The notes under the pieces are model-generated. The model did not search any database and was not told where the DNA came from. It was given only the letters and a program-made list of their open reading frames with translations. Below are positions 11,557-23,000 of a DNA stretch of 47,161 nt, in pieces. Positions within the stretch are counted from its first letter, which is position 1; every line of letters begins with the position of its first letter. This stretch comes from Nemertoderma westbladi (taxonomy: Eukaryota > Xenacoelomorpha > Nemertodermatida > Nemertodermatidae): contig JAUCBJ010005610.1 in NCBI GenBank assembly GCA_032718475.1, forward strand, positions 1-47,161, in the 5' to 3' direction. Position numbers and translations under genes: made by a program.

Positions 11557-12225
11557 AGTACGGTACGCAGTGCGGTAACGGTACTTTTATATGCTTAATG
11601 TAACATACAATATATACAATATATATATTAGTACAATTGTTACGATATATATTAGTACAATATGTATAATATCAATAGAACGCGGCCAATGCACAGTACA
11701 CGTGGGATCTAAGTTCGCTAGCATGATGAATACCAAAGGCTTTTAATAGCATTAATTGGGATCTAAGTTCACCTATTTAGGATCTAAATTCACCTAGTTA
11801 GGATCTAAGTTCACCTAGTTAGGATCTAAGTTCACCTAGATAGGATCTACGTTCACCTAGTTACTGATCTAAGTTCACCCAGATAGTATCTATGTTCGTC
11901 CCTTACTACAATACCTTTGCTTTTTAGGCCTATTATTCCAAATACAGCAATACACAATCGCCTAGCCTACCGGTACATCTGACGGTACACCAGCTGACCA
12001 GACACACTCCGGACAGACAGACAGGGACAACGACACTCCAGTACTCTTACGGTACTCCTGTACAGGCTGGCAAAAACCTTAGGTTTTTCAAAACAAAAAT
12101 TAGGTTTTAGGTTTTTGTTAGGTTTTTGCCTGTTTGCAGGGTTTTTGGAAGGTTTTCGCAGGTTTTTGAATATTATTGCTAGGTTTTTGTAGTATTTCCG
12201 TCAGGTATTTGTATATTTAGATAGG
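11557..12225. repeat. 21-bp tandem repeat and T-rich AGGTTTTTG block
   Basis: At 11758-11898 six to seven units of about 21 bp, core GGATCTAAGTTCACCTAGTTA with one base changed here and there, run head to tail. At 12070-12215 the word AGGTTTTTG recurs irregularly. No gene seen. Confidence 0.7.
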
Positions 12226-12233
12226 CCTATTGC
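12226..12233. repeat. Target-site duplication, left copy
   Basis: CCTATTGC, identical to 14924-14931. Confidence 0.65.
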
Positions 12234-12254
12234 CCCTATTGAAAAGTTTTACAT

Positions 12255-12540
12255 GTACGCCGAGCACGTTCGGCGCAGCACTAGAACTTGCGCCGGGAGC
12301 TGGCGCAGAAATGTGCTACGCCGGGCAGTGAGCCGGAAGGGTCGGCGCAGAGATGTGCTACGCCGGCGTAGCCGGCGGAGCACTGGCTGACTGGCAATGG
12401 TAGAGATGCTGCGCTCGACGCAGCATGCGTCGAAATATTCCCGGCGTCGACGCTGCAGAAATTGACCTGGCGCCGGAGCAGGAATCAGCCCAGCACACCC
12501 GGCGTACATATTTGCCTGGCGCAGTAATCAGCCGAACCTA
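12255..12540. repeat. GC-rich subterminal repeats, left
   Basis: Irregular repeats of CGGCGCAG / CTACGCCGG / GCGCCGG words in an otherwise AT-rich neighbourhood. They mirror the GC-rich array at the other end of the element. Confidence 0.7.
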
Positions 12541-12984
12541 GCACCAGGCAGACAGTGAGACTGAGACAGCAGACATGCCTTCATCAGACCAACAGCACAG
12601 CAACACAATAATAAAACAACTGGTAAACAATGCAGGAGGCAGAAAAGAAACTCACACTGCAGCACTGGCTGACTGCAAACTGGTCATTTATTTACGTATT
12701 TAACCTTATGCTGTTATGCAGTAGGCAGGTAGGGTATCAGGCTATCACAGTTCCAGCTATCAGCTGATCAGTCATTATTGCTATTGGTCAGTCAGTTTAT
12801 TTATTTACATAATACAGTAATATTGCTGTATTGTATAAGCTATATTTATATTATATTATTTGGATGGAGACACCGCTGCCATAGAAGCGTATAAATAAAA
12901 CTGCACATATAATAAAACAGGCAGACAGAATGAAGTTGAACAGTGAATAAAACAAAACGACTTATACTATATGGCACTATTGAT

Positions 12985-13580
12985 AATGAAACAATTTATT
13001 ACCGACACACATGTGTAACCATTGGAAATTGCAGTTCAATGACTCCAAGTGCAAGGTCATGCATGCATCTAGGTTCTAGAAATCCCCAAGCAACTTTTTA
13101 CACAATGAATGGATGGACACTTTTATCGGCAACCGAGGAACGTGATTTTGGAATTACATTTACACCAGACTTGTCCAGTTGTCCTTCACAGCATCACAGC
13201 TCACTGCACAAAGACTCCAGCCCGCGCCATGCGAGTCGTACATTTAATACGAAGAACTTTTACATATTTGGAAGCTCCGATGTTTACCCTATGACCCTGT
13301 TATACAAATCCCTTGTTCGGCCTCTCCTTGAATACGAGACAGTTGTTTGTTCGCCATTCCTCCGACATGATTAATATTGAACGTCTTGAACAAGTACAAC
13401 ACCGTGTGGTCACTCGCCTTGTACAGTTGTACTATCGCTGGCTGAGTTGTCATATGAAAACCGACTACGTGCACTCAAACTACCGACATTAATATATCGC
13501 CATTCGCCGTGTACTAGCCGACCTTATAACAACATACAAGTTTATGAACGGGATTGACAAAATTGAGCGAAGTAATTTCT
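12985..13580 (+). pseudogene. LINE reverse transcriptase C-terminal fragment, decayed
   Basis: The translation holds the end of a non-LTR reverse transcriptase. The best clue is LLYKSLVRPLLEYETVVCSP (about 13300-13360), the conserved segment after the RT fingers/palm in CR1/jockey-type LINEs. Upstream lies MNGWTLLSATEERDFGITFT (the LG[IV]-type segment). Downstream at 13375-13560, fragments in other frames follow the usual order (EQVQHRVV…, then …TTYKFMNGIDKIERSNFF). Several frameshifts are present. It lies inside the TIR-bounded element, either carried by it or inserted into it. Confidence 0.7.
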
Positions 13581-14649
13581 TCCAGTTTTTTTTTATGTGT
13601 AATTGTTTTCCTATCTTTTGTAGTTACTTTACTTTGCTCGTTTTATTTCAGCAGTAATATTTTACTTATGCGACATACGGTACTACCTACGGTACCAAAT
13701 TTATGTTACGTATAACTACGTATTGTTGTGTTGTATTCTATAGAGTATTGTAAAATTGTCCCTTATTAATATGTTTGCCTTTAGTTTAGTACTGTATGTT
13801 ATTGAAGCCCTTGAACCTACTGTAAGTATGCTTTGCCGTTTTTTAATTTAATTTTACTGTAATTTCATTTTTGTTTTAATAATTAATATGCACCAACTGT
13901 GAGTACTGTAAATAAATTATAATTGTAATTATTTTACTAATTTTACCTGAATACCATTATCCGTATTTTTATTACAATAGTACATATACATACGCTTATT
14001 AGCGTACTTTGCAGGTATGTGTTCATTTTATTTTAATCTACTATACGTGTACGTACGTACATGTGCAAAAATTAATATTTTATTGTTATTCTGGCGATAT
14101 TAATAACATAACATAACATACAGCTAGTCATTATTCATTCAGACATACCGTATCTGTAGCATAGGCGTATACCGGACCACAGTAGTACTGTACGTAGTAG
14201 TATGTAGTAAAGTAGAACGTAGTACATAAATACAAGGACTAGGCCTACTGAAGTAGTCTTTAATATTCTTTCTATAATTCATATTGTAACATTTGAGTAA
14301 TTTCAAAAAATGTACACTTTACTTGACAACAAAAATTTACATGCAGTGTTTCTTAAGTAGTTGTTTCGTAATGTCTGAATGTTACACTTTTGGAATAAAA
14401 CAACGTACCTACTGTACTTGTTGCATTTGTCTTTAAGGTTTTCCGTCTCTGTATCCTTATTTTCATTTCACCCACCCACAACTTTCGTTAGTTTAAGTAA
14501 CAACTCGGATTAGTGCAGCTGCAGTATTATAGATAACCGAATAAACTATAGGCAGATAGGTACTGTACAGTATAACAGGCATATTTTATGTTTTATACCA
14601 GTCAGCCCGGTGCAGCTTTGAAGAGCCGTGGAAGATTTTTCACCCCTGC

Positions 14650-14895
14650 ACCCGGCGCAGCATTTTGCATTGCACAGAGCCGGCGCAGGATTTTTGCACC
14701 TGGCATGGGCGTGGGTTTGCACAGAGCCGGCGCAGGATTTTTGCACCCGGCATCCCGGCGTGGTTTTGCACAGAGCCGGCGCAGGATTTTTTGCACTCGG
14801 CGTGGTTTTGCTCAGAGCCGGCGCAGGATTTTTTGCACCCGGCGTGGTTTTGCTCAGAGCCGGCGCAGGATTTTAGGCACCCGGCGCCGCGTTCG
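14650..14895 (+). repeat. GC-rich ~42-bp minisatellite, subterminal right
   Basis: About five units built on GAGCCGGCGCAGGATTTTT, then GCACCCGGCG and TGGTTTTGC. The last units are 42 bp apart and nearly identical. ORFs on both strands over this array (14588-14943) come from the repeat and are not genes. Confidence 0.85.
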
Positions 14896-14923
14896 GCGCA
14901 GAAAATAAAACTTTTCAATAGGG

Positions 14924-14931
14924 CCTATTGC
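14924..14931. repeat. Target-site duplication, right copy
   Basis: CCTATTGC, identical to 12226-12233. Confidence 0.65.
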
Positions 14932-16967
14932 TGTATTGATTGATTAGATCGACCTGACTGTCTGAGCTTGATTGGTTCATCAGTCCATTCGTTGTTCGTT
15001 ATGGTTATGGTTAGAAATATTACAGTATTATATCTGTATATGGGCCATGCAGCCATGGATGGGGTCACAATTGTTCAAGATTATATTTTATACAGCACAG
15101 TACTGCAGTAGTTCAGTAGATACATCTGTACATGTAAGCCTACAATATATTAAAATAATCGATTTGATTTTTGTTTTAAAAAGGGATAACTCCAGTAGGC
15201 TGGTAGGTAGTAGTTCTGTGTAGTTAGCATCTTCTTACATTTTATATCATTTTCGATACGGTACCGGTATTTATTTATATATTGTGTCTATTTAATAATT
15301 TATATTTGTCTATTATATTTGTATCTATTGTCAGATTGTGACGATTGTGAGTGTGACTATATACAGATAGACAGATAGGTACCGGACCGGTACGCAGCTG
15401 TATGACAATTATAAACTGTTGAAAAGGACGGTCCCCAATCCCCAAAGTAACAGGACCAACTAAAAAAATTAATGTTTCCAATTACCCCATCTGCCCATGC
15501 AGGCCATGCGGGCCATGGCACCAAAATTTGACCATTTTTTTTAAAATTATGTTGGACAAACAAATTTTTAATTATGTTATCATTTCAGCATTTAATTAGG
15601 TTGTCTACTGAATATATGACATAATAAGCTTTAAATTAAGCTATTGCTTAAGATAATTGGAATACGACATCGCTCACAATTCATTTGTGAAGTTGCAAAA
15701 AATAATCGAAAATTTGATTTTTTTTTCATCTTTTATTGAGTGAGTTTTATACAATCAGCCATTTGACAATGAAGAAGTGGAAATAAACGTCATATTCCTA
15801 TTGGAAAAATAATCACCAATAATTTATCTCAATAAACATCAAAATTGCAAGTCTATACATACAAAAGCATGCATGTAGTAGAAGTAGCCATTGCTTCTAA
15901 TTACCGCATGTTTCTAATTCCCCCACCTTCCCCTAGCATTTTTTTCGATGTTTTTTTTTATTTGTATGACCCGGCTGCCCGGATCCTGCCTTATTGAGAC
16001 TGACCCGGAACCGGACCCGGCAAAATGTTCGACCCGGTCGTTTACTAATTGTACCGTATTGTAAATAATAGGCCTATGCAATATTTCATTGTTCTTCAAA
16101 TATTTTATTAATTATAAAACTACCGTAATTATTTCTATTATCCAATTCAAGTAGGTTTATTTCCATATTATCAGATTATCATATGCTTATAATTGTATTA
16201 TTTGAGTCAATTTTTTTCTGGAGGAGTATTTAATTGACATTTTATCTTTTTTTACATCACTACACAAATCCAACCTCCGGGGAGGGGGGGGGGGATATAT
16301 CACAATCACAGCAGGCAGCTATTAAGTTTCACCCATCTGACTTCCAACTGAATCCACTTAGATACACGTCCGTTGTCCGTACATGTCCAAATGAGCACCA
16401 GTGTCTGAATGTGAAGCTTTAAAGATAACATGTCAGCATGTTGGGGGGGGGGGGGGGGGGTGTGCATTCTTGTTCTGTGCTTTTTTTTCTTTTTTTGTGC
16501 TTTTTTTACTTTTTTCTGCTTTTTTGTGCTTTTCTTGACTTTTTTGTGCTTTTTGTAGTATTTAGTAGGACCCTAAATAATAGGCCTATCTGAATATAGC
16601 GGCAATCTGGCTGTCTGATAATTTGTAATATTATTCTATTGAATACAGATTATTAGGAATAATAACGGAACCTCTTTATTCCTGCCAGTCAGCTAATTGA
16701 AAACCAAACCAGCCAGGTGCTGGCAGCCGAACTGAACTGGACTGGCTGGAAAAAGTGGGATTTTATCTGGCTGCACAAAACCTCAATCTGGCTTCTACTG
16801 TCAGACAGTACCTTACTGGAGTGTGGAGTGATTGATCTGTTGATGACATAAACAACTTCATATTGGAATATAACCGTAAGAAGTGGCACATTTCTGAATT
16901 TTAGTTGGTGTTCTGCACCAGTCCAGCAGTCTGCCACTCCCAGTAGTCTACGGTCGGTAGCTTCACA
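14932..16967. other. No gene recognised; homopolymer tracts
   Basis: AT-rich intergenic sequence. It contains a cluster of CCCGG words (15965-16040), G-runs at 16284-16294 (11 G) and 16443-16460 (18 G), and a T-rich block with TGCTTTTTT words (16475-16560). GAATTTTAG at about 16895-16905 could be a 5' UTR splice acceptor for the gene that follows. No TATA box was identified. Confidence 0.45.
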
Positions 16968-17064
16968 ATGGCTACAGGTGCGGGATCCAGTACGAAAAGC
17001 CTTGATGACGGAGTTCATAGTGATGAGCATGAGAATGAAAGTGAACCCAACCTGGGTCAAAGAG
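16968..17064 (+). CDS. Exon 1 (start exon)
   Basis: ATG in ACAATGG context, 32 codons plus one base, rich in Ser, Asp and Glu. It ends AGAG|GTAGGT (phase 1). Confidence 0.65.
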
Positions 17065-20000
17065 GTAGGTTAACCCTTCTGTATGTCTGTCATCAGTCTG
17101 CCAGTAGTACCTACCAGGCCAGTTAGATCAGTCTGTCTGGTCAGTAGATCATGCCTGACCTGCTGCACCAGCTAACCTCTACCCACCTACCACTGCCATT
17201 CTGCCATTAGTTGGTCTACCACCAACTTGTCTTTTTATTTGAAGTGTTATGGGGCGTCCTCCAGGGAGAAACACTTGCACCATTCTTGTTCATAATTGTG
17301 GTTGACTATGTTCTACGTATGTCCTTAGATCATCATAATGATGATGGGGTGATGATAACTCCACCTACTGGCTCCAGAAGTCGAGGAAATCCTGCCAAGT
17401 AGGCTACCTAACCGAACTAGACTGTGCTGATGACTTAGGAGTACTCTCAGAATCACTAGCAGACTAGAGGAAGCCCAACGGCTCCTCAGCTCATTAGAAC
17501 AGGCTGCTTCTAGTGTTGGTCTTGATCTTGGTCTTGATTGAAATTTTGACAGTTAACTTTGAAAGTCCTCAGCAAGTCCCTGACCGGATGAGCATAATCT
17601 CAAACTGTCAAAGGATGGTATGCTTGAGCATGTGGATGACTTCTGTTACCTGGGATCAAGGATGCGGAAGTCAGGTGAGGACCTTCGAATACGTACGGGA
17701 AAGGCATGGGCACGGGCAGGCATGGGGAATAGGCTTTACAGGACATGGAAGTCACCGAGAATTAATCGGAAACTTAAGATCCGATTATTCAGAGCAGCTG
17801 TAGTTCCAGTACTTCTCTATGGGAGTCCATGCAACTGCTGAGGACACCAAATCTCTGGATGGCACATTCACAAGAATGCTACGCCGGGTTCATTGTGTCA
17901 AGTACAATGCAGACATCTCCAACCAGACACTATATGACATTGGAGGTGTCTCATTGGTTCCCCCAAGCTTGACACTAGAACAAAATCACCTCCGCTTTGC
18001 AGGACATTGCTTTCGCCGTGAGGACCAGCCAGTGCATAATCTTGTACTTTGGCAGCCTCATGGAGTAAATAAGCATGGTGGACAGCACATAACTTTCTTT
18101 AGATGCATCTTAAAGGACACTGGCCCTGAAGATGAGGATGATCTAGCAAATGTCATGGGGTGATAGGGAGTTGTGGCGGCGCAATTTTGTCGACAAGCCG
18201 GCACAGCATTCTTAAAAATGCAGCATGCCGATCATAGTAGTAGTAGTGTCTTTTTATATATTTATAAATAATATATTTAGGTTAGAAGTTCTTAGCTTAG
18301 CCCTAATTCACAATATCCTATTTCCTTAGATGTAACAGTAAGAAAAACCTTGCGAGCGTCTATTGTTCCCAAAATATTTAAGAAGACTCGTCGATCTGAT
18401 GTAAGCATACAGAAGCGTTATTCCGTTTCTACCGGAGAAATAGACCGTGAGTATAATATAAGGCTTCACTAACAATTTGGACAGTAAATAACTAGGTGCC
18501 TGCCCCTTATGTCTACAATCACTATGCAGCTAGGGATCGACCGAATGATAAATCATACCGATACCGAACCTGATCCGCTTATCAAAACATCGGCCAAAAT
18601 CAAGTAAAGCCTACCTGATATGCCGAATTTTATTTTCTTATGTACTGGTACAGTATGGTTCTTCAATAAGAAAGTCTGATCAATGGGGCAGTCAGACAGT
18701 GTCCTGGACTATAGATCCACATATACCGCCTTACAACATTCATCACTATGCATCGATGGAGTTTATTCACCCCAAAACTATTAAATTCTCAAAACATATT
18801 ACCCCCTAAACTGAACAAAAAGGTGGCTGGAAAATACTATACGAATTTATTATTAAAAGGTGGTGACTTTAATCACTTAGGGCTGCAGACATCGGAAGTT
18901 CATATAACTAACTCGCTTATTCCTCATATTTACATTTACGTTTCGTTACAATAGGGAGGCTTTCTCAGGATGTCAATACAAACAATCGAGTTAAGTAAAT
19001 TGACAGAATTACATAGCAACAATAAAGGGGAGGGCACCATGAGTCCTTTGGAATTAATTTCAATAATATACTTCACGGATTCTGCCAATTTGTTAACATG
19101 GATGTTAAGTTCTGTGTGTTATGTGTGTATCAGGCTATTTTGATATTTGGATCTTCTGTCCTGCATTGTTTTAGAATTTGAATATCTTTGCCAAGATCTA
19201 TGTTGATGCCTTATAAAACCTCCGACAGGTTACACTTGATTGGTTAGTTGCACATGTATTGCTCGATTGAATCATTTCAAATAGCAAGTCTTCGCTCTTT
19301 TTTCGCATTTAATAGCTTTACTCTACTATTGTCACCGACTAGAAAACGATGTCTTCTAGTCGGAAAGGCGATGCCTTTCAAATGCCTGCGAATTATATTC
19401 TGATCTAGTCACTATTATGTTCGTGTAGGTTTAGACACTCTTCGATATAAGATTCATTTGGACTTTGAGGGAGAATTAATGCAGCAGTTACAGTGTGAAG
19501 TATCCTACATCTCCACTCATCCATTGGATGTCAGTGGCGAATGGGAGAGAATGCCAGTGGTCATTTTAGAGTATGCTGAATCAATGCAGTAATGAGTGGT
19601 CACAATCGTCGCGTTTATTCATAATAATCAATAAAGCTCCTAAATATGTACCGGTATGGGACTATGGGTATATACTTTCTCCACTGCTACTGCAGTACTA
19701 TCTCCCGCTGAACGGAGCACCAATCGCTGCCTACTATCATACAGTAGGAATCAGATGAAGCGGTTACAATGTCAAAATTTGCCGAATCTAGAATATTAAT
19801 TGGCAGGCACTTTACTATATAAGAGATTTAGGGAAGGGGGTGGGGTGTGGGTGGTGCTTGGACGCAAATCACATCTCGGCGAGCGGCGACCCCCACCATT
19901 TCTATCTGACATGCTCACCATTTCCTGGAACTGTTGAATATGCATTCGTGCCGCAGGTGTGTGCAGACTGGTAAATGCAGGCTGGCTACTCGTACGCAAT

Positions 20001-23000
20001 CGGCATATCAAAGGGACATTTTTTCAGGAGGCCATATCTGTATTCGGATGCATGTTAACTTATTCTCAGGTGTTCCACAGCAGACCTCACCCAAAACGGA
20101 TCCTTTACATTTATTCCAAAAATTCGATGATTCAAATCTTAAAATTCTGCCGGAACTGAATATGAAATCAATATATTTTCTGCATAATCAGCTACCGGGC
20201 CCAATAATTCGGTCGGTCCCTACTACATAGATAGCTGTCATTGAATCCTTACGATGTATCGCGATTGCGATTTTAAAATATGAAAATAGGATTTTTAATT
20301 CTTTTCGATTATAATGGTGATTTTAATAGTGCGCACACACTAACAATGTACTGTAGTCTCACCCTGTCGTCTATAACTGTTCGTCATTATTTTATTAGCT
20401 GTCGACGCATCGAATGATGCACCTGAGATGAACCCACGAAAAAATTCAACTTCCTCAGGTATATTATAACCCCAATCTGACATTGATTCAAAATCACAAA
20501 AGTCTATATTATCGGACATGGATTATATTCCAATATAATAATATTATTTTAATGCCACCCTATCATAATTGCATCTAATTGATATGCATCGCATTGTTTA
20601 ATTATTTTCGGACGATGGTTACAACTAATGTGGTTGATCACATCTCTTGAAGTAAATGATTCCAACTAATTATTAATTACTACTTTTATTGCGGGTATTG
20701 AACTCTTCCAAATACTGAAATAAAATCTCCCAATGATGTCATTCCTAATTTGTTTGGAACATTAACATTGAATATACAATTAACATTGAAATCCTACTAT
20801 ATTTTCATTCGTTGATTCTTGATTATTAATAAGAATTTTCCATACTATATATATTAAATCATTCTTTACATTATTTTTAATACTCATCTTCATCCAAATT
20901 AATCAGTTTTCCACTTTGTAGAATTTAATAAGGATTTAAAATCTGAAAACGGCTATAAAGATCTTGTGTAGTGATCTCGATGTATGTCCGTTTGCCGGTT
21001 TGTCCGTTAAAATATAAGATAGACAGACCGGCTAGATTCCACCAATATTGCTGAGAATTTTAGCTCAGGTGTGCTCCGGGGTGCTCCCCTAGTGCACGCA
21101 TTATTACCGTCACCGACATCCTTATTGACAGATTCGACACAGTTTTGAACGGGAAGGTTAAACTCAGATGGCAAACTGTAAGAGTATTATTCTAAATGTT
21201 ATACTTTTACACCTAACTTATTTTATTGGCCTTTAAATTTGAAAAATGCTATTTTTAAAAAATATAATAAGAACTAATCAATATCATTAAATGTTGACCA
21301 ATACATTTTTTCAACACTATATCCTAATTGTATATTCGACAAATCTAGTTATAAAAGTTGGATGAGTACTGAACTGAGTAGTTTACTGAATAGCTTTAAA
21401 TTACAACTCTGTCTATTATTAAATTGTCTCACAAACCGCCTTCTAATAATTAACCCATACCAGAAACTATTTGGTCAATATATCTCCCTGTTATTATTAA
21501 TTGGGTACCAATTTATTTATTAGCAGTAGTAACAAAATAATTATGGATTAAATCACATATCAATATAATATAAAACTAAAAGTAATATTGTAATATTGTA
21601 ATATACGATACATTGAACATTGCGTTAGAGTATGCTACGGCAAAGGCTACTGACCGGGCCCTAATCCCCAAAGAGTCCACCAAGGGATGGGCCAGCAGTT
21701 GCCAGGACAAACGCCGCGTTGGCCACCAGAATGGCCATGACGATACGCTGAAGTAGAAACCTGTGGGAGCGCGGCTCACGCGTCATGGTGTGGAGACGGG
21801 ACCCAATCTCCTGGAGGAAGGAGGACGTCTCCGGACCGGGGCGCCCCAGGGTCTCGAACGCAACAGGGTGAAATATATGACCCCGCTCCATCACCTCCGC
21901 ATATGTCAAGTTCTTTCCCTGTTCGGCACCCTCTGCAGCACGACCCCCTGCAATTAGCGTCTGTTGGCGGTGACTAGGGGCAAGGGGGTCAACCACTGTG
22001 GCATCCCAGGTTAGCATTCGACCATGGGACCAAGGCACAACTGTCACCCCGTCTACACGCCTCCCGTCATTGCGGCAGAGTCCTGATGGTTCCAGAATGG
22101 AGGGAACCCCACAGCTGACCAATGCCCGTCTCACAATATCATTAACCATGGTGTGGCGAGGGAACCGGCCTGCGCTCCTCCGGCATGAGAGACCATGTAG
22201 ACCATTGGACGCTACTGGGCTACCACCTTTTCTCCAAAGCGAATGGCGATGGCAATTCGAAACTGCGCATCGCTTAGTTTTAGCCCCAGAGCTGCACTCG
22301 GAAGAGCATCAAGCCAGCAGCAGCCAGCGGTCGGGTGATCGAGGGAGTTCAGTCGAGCAAGGTCGAGAGTAGAAGCTACAAGACGGAGTGTGGCGAGGCT
22401 TTCTTGATGGATGGGCGCCATCCACACCCTCTGTGTTGACACAGTGGGTGGCGCTGAGTCAGGGGGGAGTGACGCATTCCGTATGGTCATGGCTAATTCC
22501 AGTGCTGGGCTCGGCATCCCTGCGGAAGGGTACAAGCGGTTTGAAAGGGTTGCACATGCAGCCGCAGAAGCCAGGAAGGCAGAGGGTGCGAGCTGCACTG
22601 CTGATCCCAAACCAAGACCGCCAACCCGTGCTGGTAGGCAAGCCTGGGCCCATGCTGGGTCACCAATTTCTGTATTGGCAACCACTTGAAGGGCACCACG
22701 AAGCACTCGATCATAGTCCCTAAGAAGGGTGGGGAACCTAAAACATGGGGCAGCCCTAAGGAAGTACATCAGCCTGGGTATGGCAAATGAGTTCCTCAGG
22801 AGGAAAAAGCCGTGATGTGCGTCAAGGAGTGGAAGCCGGCTAACTAAAGTGGTGAGGTCGCCGACCTGGCAAGAGGCGATGGCAGATTCTCCGATGGGGG
22901 CGCCAAGAATGGTCAGCTGATCCAGCGGCGGGCATGGGATGCCGGCACAGATAGCATCGAACTCCATCTGGATCTGGGCACGTGATTCTTCTGTCTCGGG

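Larger units (their letters stand above)
12234..14923. mobile_element. DNA transposon-like element with 18-bp TIRs and 8-bp TSD (hAT-like)
   Basis: The left end CCCTATTGAAAAGTTTTA (12234-12251) is the exact reverse complement of 14906-14923. The eight bases outside, CCTATTGC, are identical on both sides (12226-12233 and 14924-14931), as expected for a target-site duplication. Eight-base duplications are usual for hAT elements, and also for P and some others. Both subterminal regions are very GC-rich, with repeated GGCGCAG/CGCCGG words, which fits the subterminal transposase-binding repeats known for hAT elements. No transposase ORF was found in its 2690 bp, so it is probably non-autonomous. 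One caution is that the duplicated word partly resembles the first bases of the TIR. Confidence 0.7.

Noticed and set aside
14546-14943. Six overlapping ORFs on both strands
   Set aside because: They lie in a GC-rich 42-bp minisatellite, and the peptides are repeats of the unit.
16689-17060. 123-codon minus-strand ORF over exon 1
   Set aside because: No family resemblance. The plus-strand exon with Kozak context and donor explains the region better.
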